The notes beneath the pieces are model-generated. The model was not told where the DNA came from and did no database searches. It saw only the letters and a program-made list of their open reading frames with translations. The position numbers were made by a program, and so were the translations under genes. From contig OY292278.1 in NCBI GenBank assembly GCA_958496175.1, positions 21,452,001 through 21,516,000 on the forward strand: a DNA stretch of 64,000 bases, in the 5' to 3' direction. Shown piece after piece: positions 1-8,938 of this stretch. The stretch comes from Sisyra terminalis (taxonomy: Eukaryota > Arthropoda > Insecta > Neuroptera > Sisyridae). Every line of letters starts with the position of its first letter. Positions within the stretch are counted from its first letter, which is position 1.

Positions 1-1
1 C

Positions 2-346
2 AAGGAGCATTTAGAACGTTGGGACTTCAAATTGGAGTACGAATCTGCCGACGAAAATGCTGATCCGAATAATGAATCCTCTACTGCAAAGCCTGTAAAA
101 CAGGTTCAGAAGGAAATCCGGGATGTACTCAAGCAAATAATTTCAACGATTGCCATTCTGCCTCTTTTGGATTGCCTATGTAGCTTCGATTTGCTCATTT
201 ACACAAACAATGACTGTGTCATTCCTGAAAAATGGGACCAAACAAAGGCTGTGGAAATTGCCAATGCCCAAACCGTTCAATTACGTTCGTTTGCAACTGG
301 TTTCCATCAAATGAACACTTTCGTAACGTACAAAATGGATTTCTGA
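2..346 (+). CDS. mad2: MAD2 spindle checkpoint protein, 3' part
   Basis: This is the last coding part of a MAD2 (HORMA-domain) protein, which binds Cdc20 at unattached kinetochores and holds the anaphase-promoting complex inactive. The frame is open from base 2 to the TGA at 344-346, so the start lies off the left edge. Visible family motifs are LERWDF at the left, then IRDVLKQI, LPLLDC, CSFDLLIYT and PEKWDQ, then VQLRSFATG and the end VTYKM. These belong to the C-terminal half of the HORMA fold, including the mobile safety-belt segment that closes over Cdc20 or Mad1. There is no intron in the visible part. A possible AATAAA polyadenylation signal lies near 465. GET1 starts 373 bp downstream on the same strand. 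The identification is by recalled family similarity and is strong. Confidence 0.93.
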   Translation, partial: KEHLERWDFKLEYESADENADPNNESSTAKPVKQVQKEIRDVLKQIISTIAILPLLDCLCSFDLLIYTNNDCVIPEKWDQTKAVEIANAQTVQLRSFATGFHQMNTFVTYKMDF

Positions 347-719
347 TAAGTTTGCTTAACTTTTATATCCAAGACACAAACCATTTTAACTAACCTCAAA
401 ACCATTATCTGTCATAGTGTCAAATTTTTTATTATTTTTTTATCGATTTACATTTGAATTTAAAAATAAATTATTCCTCTTTGTGTTGTTCAAACATGTA
501 AATTAGTTTTAAGTAAGCATTTTAAAATATTTTGCGTTTATATCATTTTAATTTTAATGTTACATTTTCATGTTAATATACCGCAAAATTTGACTTTCCT
601 GTTTTCCAAAAAAATAGTCTTTTCCATGTAATTTTGTAGTCAAAAATATACTGAATGTAAATTTTTGGCTTAAGATAACTTTAAATAATAAATTTTTCAA
701 TTAAATCGAACATTCGAAA

Positions 720-1262
720 ATGCAACTGTTATTAATAACCACACTTCTAAGCTTTCTTTATGCCGCCATTCCAATTTTAGTGACAAAGGTAAAAAGTTTT
801 CCGTGAAAACAGAATTGTGAAATTAAATTTTGAATTTATTTTTAGATTTTAGAAATATTAAATCGTCCTGCTATTAAAGAATTGGAGTTACATAAGGAGT
901 TGGTGAATCTCCGACGAGAATTAGCTATGATTCCAATGGTAGATAATTTTGTGACCCACGCTCGAACGCAACGAAAAATAAACGCAATCGAACAAAAATT
1001 GAAATCGCAATCGAATCAACGTTTGGCCGTTAACGTCAAGTACAAATTTGTTGTTCCAAACCTTTTTCGATTTGGAATATCAACAATTATCTTATACTTC
1101 GTTATATTTTACCGTCACGAACCGGTGCTTGTCCTGGACCAATTTGATTTCTCGCCGTTCACAAGCATAATTTCCTATCCCAATGTACAAAAAGGCGCTA
1201 TTTCTCTACACTCATGGCTAATGATATCAAATGTTGTAATAAAAAATATTTTTCATTTTTAA
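720..1262 (+). CDS. get1: GET1/WRB, receptor for tail-anchored protein insertion
   Basis: GET1 (WRB, CHD5 family) is the ER membrane receptor that, with CAML/GET2, takes tail-anchored proteins from the GET3 ATPase. I model two exons, 720-788 and 846-1262, joined in phase 0 across a 57-bp GT-AG intron, giving 161 residues. Residues 2-20 form a hydrophobic first membrane segment. A charged coiled coil follows, carrying the family hallmark MVDNFVTHARTQRKINAIEQ, which lines up with the human MMDEFARYARLERKIN stretch. Two further hydrophobic segments follow (around FGISTIILYFVIFY and WLMISNVVIKNIFHF). The length is close to the human 174. The ATG at 720 is chosen because it supplies the needed first membrane helix, although it lies outside the longest single-frame ORF. 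AATAAA is at 1273. Confidence 0.9.
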
Positions 1263-1331
1263 ACTTTCAAGAAATAAACACTGGCAAAGATTTTCAATCG
1301 TTTCAATTCTTATATTAGTTAAATATTTAGA

Positions 1332-3605
1332 TTAAGATTTTATTATATAAGGCATATTTTCATAGATTTTCTTATTGGTTGACTTTAAACTTGATATGTT
1401 TTTAAAATGTCCATACTCACTTCCGAAATTGTTTGATAAAAATTTCGAACGACGCTGGCACATTTCAGAACTTCATCGTTATTATTCTCATAACAATGTG
1501 TCACCTTTGAAGAGTTTTCAAATTGCATGAAAAATTAGATAAAAAAATTATATTATTACCGCACGTTCAGATCGATCGACCGGAGGTACGAGTTTCGATT
1601 TTTTCATGACTTCATCCGTCAATTTATCAAAAGCTTCTGCCGTCAATCCTTTCGATTCTGAGTGTAATTTAATTAAATTGTTTATTTTCTTAAACATTTC
1701 CTGATCGGAATCTCCAGGTGTATAACAATAACATTCTAAAAATGTATAGATTAAATTGAAGTATTTAAATTATTTATTTCTTTTTTTTAAATGTTTCAAA
1801 ACAATATATTAGTTTATAAAAGACTATTGGTGGTCGAGTGGTCTAGGGGACCACTCCAAAACTGGTAGCTTTTGGGTTCAATCCTCGTAACGAACTTAAT
1901 AGTCATAAAGTGACGGTAAATAAAAATTTAAAAAACAAATCTAGTTTGAATTGGTTCATAATCAAAAGTGGAAATTATACCATATTAGAATTGAATTCAG
2001 AAAAAAATCGAGAATGGAATAAAAACAAAGTAGGAAATACAACGTCGCTAGATTTAACGGTTCTAAAAAGAACGTGAGTCCAAATTCAATTAACATTTCT
2101 TGTAAATTTTCGAAAATCATTTAGTGTGCGCATTCAGTTACAAAAATTATAGAAAATATTTTCTAATAGTTTAATTCTGAAGCTAAACGAAGTTATTCGA
2201 AGTAAATAAACGGCGTTTATCAAAAACTAAAAAAACCTGATGTTGTGATATTGTTATCGCTACCTGGTGATTGTTGAAAATAACAACCGAATCTATTTAA
2301 AGGAGGAGTCGTGAGATCAGCTGTTATTAAACGCGGCAAAATACAAATTTAATTGAAATCTATTTTTCAAATCATAAAAAGTTAGTGGTACATATTCTTA
2401 ATTCTTAGCTGTTTTGAATTTAAATGAATTTTAATTAGTTTATTATTTTTAAATACATTTTTAAAGTTGTATTTTGGATGTTGTAGTGATATAACAACTT
2501 AAATATACAGTACGCAATTGAACTGAATAGGTGGAAACGTATAGAATTCAATGGTAAAAATCAGTAAAAATATATAACTAATGTGTAGCGTTTCGTAGCA
2601 TGTCTGATCATATTTATGTCTTTGCCATTTTTAGCTACATGCATATCAGCTTTTCTATTAACTATGTTAGAATGCAAGTTATTGAAAAAAAAATACAAAT
2701 AATTACTAAAAAAGGGGCAAAAAAAGGCATTTAAACACTTTTAAATGTCTTTTTCAACAGGGTGTTTCCCCAAAAAAGATTGAGTCAAAAATTGAGCGTC
2801 ATTACCAAACAGTAGCGTAGCGTAGTGAGTGCATAGGAGACCATGGCCTTGGGGGGCACATGAAAATGGGGCGGCATATTTGATAATGCCATAAAAAATT
2901 TTGCTTTGATTAATAATGGAAATAGAGGACGGGAAATTTCCGGTCGATTTTGAGCAGTGAAATTTCACACTATACCACTGCTGCCGTAATATAATCTCAA
3001 AGAAAATCGCTTGACTTCATTTTCACTGTTATCTTGAAAAAATGGCAAAGACTAAATGAGAAAACGGATATTTCATAGCTCGAAAAACGAGTGATGGATT
3101 TTATTCAGGAATGTTATTTGAAAAATTTGTGACTCGTGAATTAAAAGTTGTTATTTTGTTGTAATGTAAATTGTTGAAACATCTTCTTAAATAGTTTTCG
3201 CTGAAGCTTTTTGATAAACGATTTGAATTTCCAAAAATTGCACATCACACCAGGAGGATACAACAAAATTTATTGTTGTCGATATTTCGGCAATTTTCGA
3301 ATTAGTTTAGGGTGTATTTGCACAATTTTTGGTAATAGCAATATAGATATATTTCACAAAGACTTCAAACGGTGTTACTGAGGAAAACCCACCACCATGC
3401 GAGCTATAAGTCATGCTTCCGTCTTACAAACTCTTAGTTCTATAAGGTTAACTTTGGAATTATAATTTCTTAAATTAACTAGAATATTCAAAAATATATA
3501 AAAAACACCTCTCTGGACATCATTGAAAAATTTTGATTGACATTCAACCAATTGAACTTTCTCGTTGCAGTTACTCGAGCATTTTTGACTTTGAAAATCA
3601 GGCAT
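1332..3605 (-). CDS. tentative four-exon gene for a small Cys-rich protein
   Basis: Tentative model on the minus strand: exons 3605-3509, 1735-1560, 1504-1421 and 1370-1332. All junctions are GT-AG and in frame, giving about 131 residues. The first exon encodes a Cys-rich start (CSSNCNEKVQLVEC), the second a helical region, the third HCYENNNDEVLKC. Two resemblances were considered: MICOS subunit CHCHD3, which has a similar Cys-spaced tail, and insect odorant-binding proteins, where a VPP stretch and a C-x10-C pair occur at a similar place. In both comparisons the next expected cysteine is missing (YQTI instead). No signal peptide is present in the first exon, so a 5' exon may be missing. The 1.8-kb first intron holds a SINE and DNA-transposon remains. 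It could also be a decaying gene. The second exon is the most convincing part. Confidence 0.4.
1822..1926 (+). repeat. tRNA-derived SINE, internally deleted copy
   Basis: The head reads GGTGGTCGAGTGGTC (box A-like) followed by GGTTCAATCC (box B-like). The body normally lying between box B and the tail is largely missing, so the element passes straight to the tail TAGTCATAAAGTGACGGTAA. It belongs to the same family as the copies near 7380, 11273, 13635, 35864 and 46003. Confidence 0.8.
1940..2081. repeat. MITE fragment, GGCTCATGTCCC family
   Basis: The right arm of a recurrent palindromic MITE, recognisable from ATAAAAACAAAGTAGGAAAT, a diverged CAACGTTGCCAGAT-like stretch and an end like AGAACGTGAGTCC. 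The left terminal repeat is absent or decayed. Confidence 0.65.
2083..2762 (+). mobile_element. 3' part of non-autonomous DNA transposon, TIR CCCTGTTAAAAAA
   Basis: This follows, in order, the interior of the fuller copies at 23271-24516 and 32712-33546: GAAGTTATTCGAAGTAAATA, TTGTTATCGCTACCTGGTGA, AAAATACAAATT and the marker GTAGCGTTTCGTAGCATGTC. It ends in the terminal repeat TTTCAACAGGG at about 2762. The left terminal repeat is missing. No protein is encoded. Confidence 0.75.
2810..2980. mobile_element. possible hAT-type MITE
   Basis: The stretch opens with CAGTAGCGTAGCGTAGTG and closes with ACTATACCACTG, an imperfect terminal inverted repeat of the CAGTGGCGTAG type common in hAT elements. 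I could not find a matching 8-bp target duplication, so the borders are uncertain. Confidence 0.4.
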
Positions 3606-3843
3606 TTTTTTCTCGTATAATTTTTTTGAAAAAGTGTTTTTTTTGTATTAGATCAACCAAAAAACTGTACTGAAAATTTGTGATGCAAAAATGTAATTTT
3701 TTATACTTTTATTTTTCAAATGTTTTGAAAAAACGTCTAGTCAGTTTCTATGGATTGAAATGATTTTTCAATTTTAAATTTACCACGCTTTTTAAGACAA
3801 GTTGAACTTGTAACGAATGCAGCGAATCGAACGTCCGTCCAGA

Positions 3844-3855
3844 ACGCATGCGCAC
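3844..3855. promoter_or_regulatory. NRF-1-like palindrome upstream of RanBP3
   Basis: ACGCATGCGCAC lies 25 bp before the RanBP3 start codon and fits the NRF-1 (insect erect-wing) core GCATGC flanked by CG. It sits in the only locally CG-richer stretch before this gene, which suggests a core promoter or 5' UTR. This is motif reading only. Confidence 0.45.
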
Positions 3856-3879
3856 ATTTCTCGATTGAAGTCAATAATA

Positions 3880-5756
3880 ATGGCGGACAAAGGTAAAATG
3901 TTTTTTTAAAAGAATTTTATTTATATATCCGTAAAAATTTCATTGTTTTTAATTTCAAAAATAAGAATATGTTTGGTCCTACTTATTTATAAAAGCTCAT
4001 ACAGTTTATATTTGGATAAAAGTTTAATGTAAAATTTCCAGTTATTCATGATGACAGGTTATATTTTTTACTAAAGAAAATTATGATGCCCGAAAATAAT
4101 CAATGTTTTTTTGAAAATTCAGGCGAGATTTGATTAAGTTTTAAGTCCTATTTTTTCTCATTTGCTATATAGAAACTGAAGGGGCCGGTGATTGCGAAGT
4201 TACATCGCCGATTATTATGAAAGTTGATGCACCGCCAGAAGAAACCAACTCGGAAAACATTGGTGAGATTATAAATGGAATAAAATTATATCGAAATATT
4301 ATTAAAAAATAAATATCTTTGTAGATAATTCCTTAAATGATACAAAATGTAGTTCGTTAAACAGTTCAACGTTGAATACCAAACCAACATCATCAAAAGT
4401 TCCCATCTTAGCCAAACCAAAACTTGGGGTTGGAACAAGCAATATCTTTGGGATGCGATATAATTTGAACAGTATCAAATCAGGGGGCACTACAAGTATA
4501 ATTTGGTGAAGTCGAATGTATTTATTTTTTTTAATGCATACAATTTTAGGTAATTTAGGAAAATCAGCGATTCTACGACCATCCAAACTTGGACAAGCAA
4601 ATTCAAATTTAAGTGATAATAAAATATCGAGTACTTTAGGGGGAAATGAAAATAAAATATTTGGTTCTGGTTCGAATCCTTTTGCGAAAGTTGATAGTAC
4701 GGAGGTGGATAAGTCGAAGGATAACGGCTGCAGCAGCAGTAGTAGTAGTAACATTAGTAATAGTAATATTGAAACGCCACGATTTGTTCCATTGTCTCTC
4801 GACCAATCGTCAGCATCTTCAGCGGCGACTTCTTCCACCCATTCAGTGAGCAGTTCAAATTTACCACCATTGGCCGCAGCACCTTCGTTTGTCTTTGGAC
4901 AAAATCTACACGAACGCGTTGAAGTCGATACAAATGGAAGTTGTGATAACGAAAATCCCACCAACCACGTGACCAGCAGCAACAGCGAAACCACAAATGG
5001 AACTTCAGACCTTTTCAGTGTTCATTCAGGAAGCGACCATGAGCTACCATCAACATCAAGCACTGCCGACTCCTCAAAAAGTCTCAGTGAAGCAGCTCGG
5101 GAATACGAACAAAGTCGAGCTCAAAAAAGAAAATATGAAGAAGTAGCCGTCGTTACTGGAGAAGAAGACGAAATAAATGTAATGCAAATCGCTTGCAAAC
5201 TATACACTTTCGATCAAGTGACCAGAAATTGGCAAGAAAGAGGCCGAGGAAATCTGCGTTTGAACGACATCAATGTCAAAACAGACGACGAAAGTGACAG
5301 CTACTTGCAATCACGTTTAGTCGTTAGAGCTGCAGGAAATCTGCGAGTTGTTTTAAACACGAAAATCTGGGCAGGAATGTCTCTGGAATTGGCGAGTCCC
5401 ACGAGTATTCGTTTAACTGCCATGGACAGTGCAGGAATCGTGAAAGTTTTCCTCATAAAAGTATTTAAATCTTTATCTATCTATCCTTTTGCAAGTTTAA
5501 ATTAATTTTCAAATTGTTTTCATTGTAGGCAAGTATTGCGGAAATCGAGAAATTGTACAAACTATTAAAAAAACGTCTCGACGCCGAAATCAAAAGAAGC
5601 GAAAAGGAGGAAGAACAAGAACCGGCATCGAAGCGAAAACCAGTCGAGGGAAGTGAAAAATCGGATGATGCAGCGGCAATTACAACTTCGACGACTTCTT
5701 TAAACGATTCGGGCAATTCAAACGATCCAAATAATCTTTCTTGTTACACACCGTAA
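3880..5756 (+). CDS. RanBP3: RanBP3, Ran-binding nuclear export cofactor
   Basis: RanBP3 is a nuclear Ran-GTP-binding cofactor of the exportin CRM1. Five exons splice in frame to 470 residues: 3880-3892, 4173-4262, 4325-4495, 4550-5460 and 5529-5756. The N-terminal half is Ser/Asn-rich and holds F-G type motifs, including IFGSGSNPF and the family motif FVFGQNLHERV near 4888-4920. The Ran-binding domain starts around residue 295 (EDEINVMQIACKLY) and contains WQERGRGNLRLND, LQSRLVVRAAGNLR and the LNTKIW segment. It continues into the last exon (ASIAEIEKLYKLL). The tail is acidic, then Ser/Thr-rich. A serine run at 4730-4770 is encoded by AGC/AGT triplet repeats. The donor after 4495 (CAA followed by GTATAA) is chosen because it alone keeps phase with exon 4. 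A possible poly(A) signal is at 6026. Confidence 0.92.
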
Positions 5757-6192
5757 TTTTGAGTACATATTTTATTCAATAATTCTCACACACTAAGTGT
5801 AAACTATTCATTAATTTATCGAATTTTCATTTTTTCATCTCATTGAATATGTTTCCCACTACCTTAACAGAAATATTTTTAAAAAAATTGTTTTTATTAA
5901 GACTTGAGATTTCCTGGTGTTGTAAAACGTATTGTTTTAGTTGGTTGTCCATCTTTCTATTGGTTGACGACTTGGTTTATATGAGAAAGAATAATATAAT
6001 GTAGACAAATAGATTCAAACTTAGCAATAAATAATACAAAAAATTACTTAAAACATCATTCCTTTTTGAAAATATTTAATAATGTATAAATTCAACAGAT
6101 TGGAAAACTTTTGAAATTGTAAACTTGTATTTAAAAATGCCACATTTTTGAATTAAAGCATTTTTAATTAATTTGATCATTGTTTTTTATAA

Positions 6193-6400
6193 GGCTCATG
6201 TCCCTTTTAGATCGGTCAATATCTGGAAAAGTTGCATTTTATACTTAGTTTTTAAGTTAATTCCCGAATAAATCAACTCATAATGAAAATTTGTCCACAA
6301 AAGAGAAAATTGAATCAACACAAAAATCGCGAATAGATTAAAAACAAAGTAGAAAATGCAACCTTCCCAGATATTGATTGATCTAAAAGAAACCTGACCC
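6193..6400. mobile_element. full-length palindromic MITE, GGCTCATGTCCC family
   Basis: About 208 bp with long inverted arms. The left begins GGCTCATGTCCCTTTTAGAT and the right ends ATCTAAAAGAAACCTGACCC. The arms also share TTTTTAAGTTAATTC / AGATTAAAAACAAAGTAG-type sequence. The centre carries the family marker CACAAAAGAGAAAATTG. There is no ORF. Confidence 0.8.
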
Positions 6401-6456
6401 TTAATAATTTCCTAACATTTTTGGGATTATCAGTGCGACTCAGGTATATTTTAGAC

Positions 6457-6656
6457 CAGTGGTTCTCAAACTGGAGGGTGCGACCTTTTCGGGACTCTGG
6501 AGCTCCTACTGTAGAATTGCGAAATATTTCTCAAATGGTCAATGGCACACAAAAAATATATTGTGGGGCATTAAAATCTAAAATTTGGGGAGGGGAGTCT
6601 TGGATTTTTCTTTCTGATTTAGGGAGCCATGTTATGACAAAATTCGAGAAGCACTG
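6457..6656. mobile_element. hAT-type MITE with 8-bp target duplication
   Basis: The terminal inverted repeats are CAGTGGTTCTCAAACTGG on the left and GAGAAGCACTG on the right. The 8-bp flanks TTTTAGAC (6449-6456) and TTTTAGAT (6657-6664) differ at one base, which is the hAT signature. The small plus-strand ORF that crosses it is not a gene. Confidence 0.88.
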
Positions 6657-6663
6657 TTTTAGA

Positions 6664-6802
6664 TCTACAATCTGGCAACGTTTTATTATCTCATTGATTT
6701 GATTTTTAATTCAGTTATCAAATAAATTAACCATGGTTTGATGAATTTATTCGCAAGTTAAACACATAATAAAAAATTAAACGTTGCCAGATTGTGCCGG
6801 TG
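6664..6802. mobile_element. foldback MITE, ACAATCTGGCAACGTT family
   Basis: Perfect 17-base inverted repeats, ACAATCTGGCAACGTTT at 6667 and AAACGTTGCCAGATTGT at 6779, enclose about 95 bp. A relative lies at 36994-37110. The CTGGCAACGTT core is shared with the GGCTCATGTCCC MITE family, suggesting a common origin. Confidence 0.8.
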
Positions 6803-7240
6803 TAAACTATACCTGCGCCATAAATAGTTTATTTATTATGAACTACTAATACCAGAATAGAGAAGTTACTTCGAAGTTTGAATTAGAAGTTTTGGATGAA
6901 TAAAGTAATTTTTGCCGTCTATACCCAAGGGACCCAAGTTGTTTCCTCTGTGCTTATTACCCTTCGGTGTTCCACAGGTTTCTGGTTGAGAGTCGAACCA
7001 GTGGATTAGAATATTTTGACTCGTGACCTAATCAATGCAAACTGATCTGAGCTCGAAATAAACGCCGAATAACACTACAAAAATCGCCATTTTTGTAATA
7101 TTTCTTTTAAGGATGCATATTGCGCATAAAACACCCCACAGTACGACTTTTTGGCTCACTCTGTATATTACGTTAAGAAAACCCTAAAAAAGTACAAATA
7201 TTGATTTTTTTCACGTAAATTTGTGTATTTTTTTTCGTTT

Positions 7241-7372
7241 TTATTGTTATTTACCGTCGCTTTCTAACTACTAAATTCTTTTATGACTCTAGAGTTAATA
7301 AAAGTTCGGAAATCGATAAATATCGAAAATTTGGTCGATACGAATTTCAAGCCCAGCATCTACTAGTTTTTT
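7241..7372 (-). repeat. tRNA-derived SINE, head-truncated
   Basis: Minus-oriented copy. From the left: tail TTATTGTTATTTACCGTCGC, body with CTAGAGTTAATAAAAG, and the region before box B (CAAGCCCAGCATCTACTAG). The rest of the tRNA-like head is lost, and a second copy starts 8 bp further right, making a head-to-tail pair. Confidence 0.8.
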
Positions 7373-7379
7373 AGTTCAA

Positions 7380-7536
7380 TTATTTTCGCTTTATAACTAC
7401 CAAGGGCTTGAGCGACTCTAGAGTTACTAAAAAATCGTAACTCGCGAAATATCGAAAATTTGCTCGATACGAGATTCGAACCCAACATCCACCAGTTTTG
7501 GAGCACCCGCCTTAACTACTCGGTCACCAGTAAGCT
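7380..7536 (-). repeat. tRNA-derived SINE, nearly full length
   Basis: Minus-oriented and nearly complete: tail-side ATTTTCGCTTTATAACTACC, body GCGACTCTAGAGTTACTAAA, box B as GATTCGAACCC and box A region as CTACTCGGTCACCAGTA. It lies tandem to the truncated copy at 7241. Confidence 0.85.
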
Positions 7537-7813
7537 ATGAATTAAACTATACGGCTTATAATTTAAAAAAATAAGTAAATTTGAATTTTTCTTCAAACAT
7601 GATTCCCGCTTTTTTTTTAAAAAGATTTCGATAGATTAGCCAAAATAAATAAATTGTGTGTTTTATAAACCTCAACTTTGTACGCCCTAAATCTAATTAT
7701 GGTTATGACCTCCCCTCCTAGACTTTTTGAAAGTATATCAATACTATTTAGATTTATTATTTAAATCGAAATATAACCTTGGCAGGGATAGACAACGCTA
7801 AAGAGAACAATTC

Positions 7814-7956
7814 GGCTGAAATCCCTTTTAGCGACATCAACATTGCATTTTGTTATTTATTTAATTCGCGAATAAATCGGGCCATAATGAACATTTAGCA
7901 ACAAAAGAGAAAATACAACGTTGACAGTATTGATGTCGTTAAAAGGAACTTAAGCC
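7814..7956. mobile_element. GGCTCATGTCCC-family MITE
   Basis: The arms GGCTGAAATCCCTTTTAGCG and TTAAAAGGAACTTAAGCC are inverted. The centre has AATTCGCGAATAAATCGGGC and ACAAAAGAGAAAAT, both shared with the copies at 6193, 18098, 54920 and 57193. Confidence 0.75.
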
Positions 7957-7999
7957 AACAATTCAACCACGTGATTAACAAAACTTGTCAGGCAAAAAA

Positions 8000-8938
8000 T
8001 AGAGAAAACAAAAATCAAAATGGAACCTATCCTGACTAGATCTTTCCCTGTGACCCCTTGCTACTTTGAATCTGAAACCGCGCTTGATGCGTACATTTTT
8101 TTCTACACAACTTTGTGGTTTATGCTTTGATTATTAAAACAATCAATCCTGAACTTTGTTGACCAATCGAAGCAATTTATTAGTGCTAAAAATTACATTT
8201 TTGTATTTATACAAAATGCAATTGATTACAAAGATGAATAAAAAAATATCAAATCACACTTAATTACTAATTGTGTGAAGCTACTCTACTAAGGTTTTTA
8301 CACCTTTTTTCTTGTACATATTAATATAGCAGTCTTATTATATAAAATTTGTATCTAAACATTTTTTTTTTTTGGTTTCTTTTCATCCAATTAACAAAAG
8401 CTAAATTTTGAAAATCTTATTTAAGAGTATCATAATTATTTAAAGCTTATGGCTTACAAAATGATTCCCAAAAAAGCCATCACATCTGGTAGCTAATCGT
8501 TGAGACCCTTTGTAAAGTTTTATATAAAAATTGCAAGTTTCTTCAACATTAGAAGAAATACAAATTAAACAGGCTAAATATGTTAACACATCTACATTTA
8601 CACGTACAAGGTACAAAATAGACTTTTTATATTATAGGAATTTATAATCTTAGGCAAAAATATTTGATTATTATTAAAAACATTTTAAATTTGAACAAAT
8701 ATTCTCACTTGATTTGTACAAAATACGTTTTGATCTACAAACATTTGCACTTGGAAAGACACAACTTAAACAATTACATGAGCACCGAAGGAAGAATTTT
8801 ACTTCCTTTAAAAAGTAAATCTAAAAATCTAAGCCTATTTTTCATCTTAAAATATTTTTCTTGTCATACAAAAAACATTTAAATCATATAAAAATGAAAA
8901 TTTTTATAGATCAAAACAAAGATAAGATTTTACGGTTT
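8000..8938. other. gene-free, probable MTHFSD 3' flank
   Basis: AT-rich with no splice-compatible coding stretch. The ORF at 8664-8882 has no recognisable composition. The right part is likely the 3' UTR and downstream flank of the minus-strand MTHFSD gene. Confidence 0.5.

Noticed and set aside
1421..1735. Resemblance of the minus-strand exons to MICOS subunit CHCHD3.
   Set aside because: The Cys spacing is C-x10-C rather than C-x9-C, the second Cys pair is missing, and the N-terminal exon does not fit; kept only as an unnamed Cys-rich candidate.
2741..2968. 75-codon minus-strand ORF.
   Set aside because: It covers a transposon terminus and a hAT-like repeat; the composition comes from repeats.
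4302..4996. Long minus-strand ORFs across RanBP3 exon 4.
   Set aside because: They are antisense shadows of the coding exon, with low-complexity Leu runs produced by the Ser-rich codons.
6421..6702. 93-codon plus-strand ORF.
   Set aside because: It spans a hAT MITE with its target duplications and has no independent support.
7380..7536. tRNA gene candidates at the box A/box B stretches.
   Set aside because: The tRNA-like heads cannot form a full cloverleaf with an acceptor stem, occur in many diverged copies and carry a common non-tRNA body, so they are SINEs.
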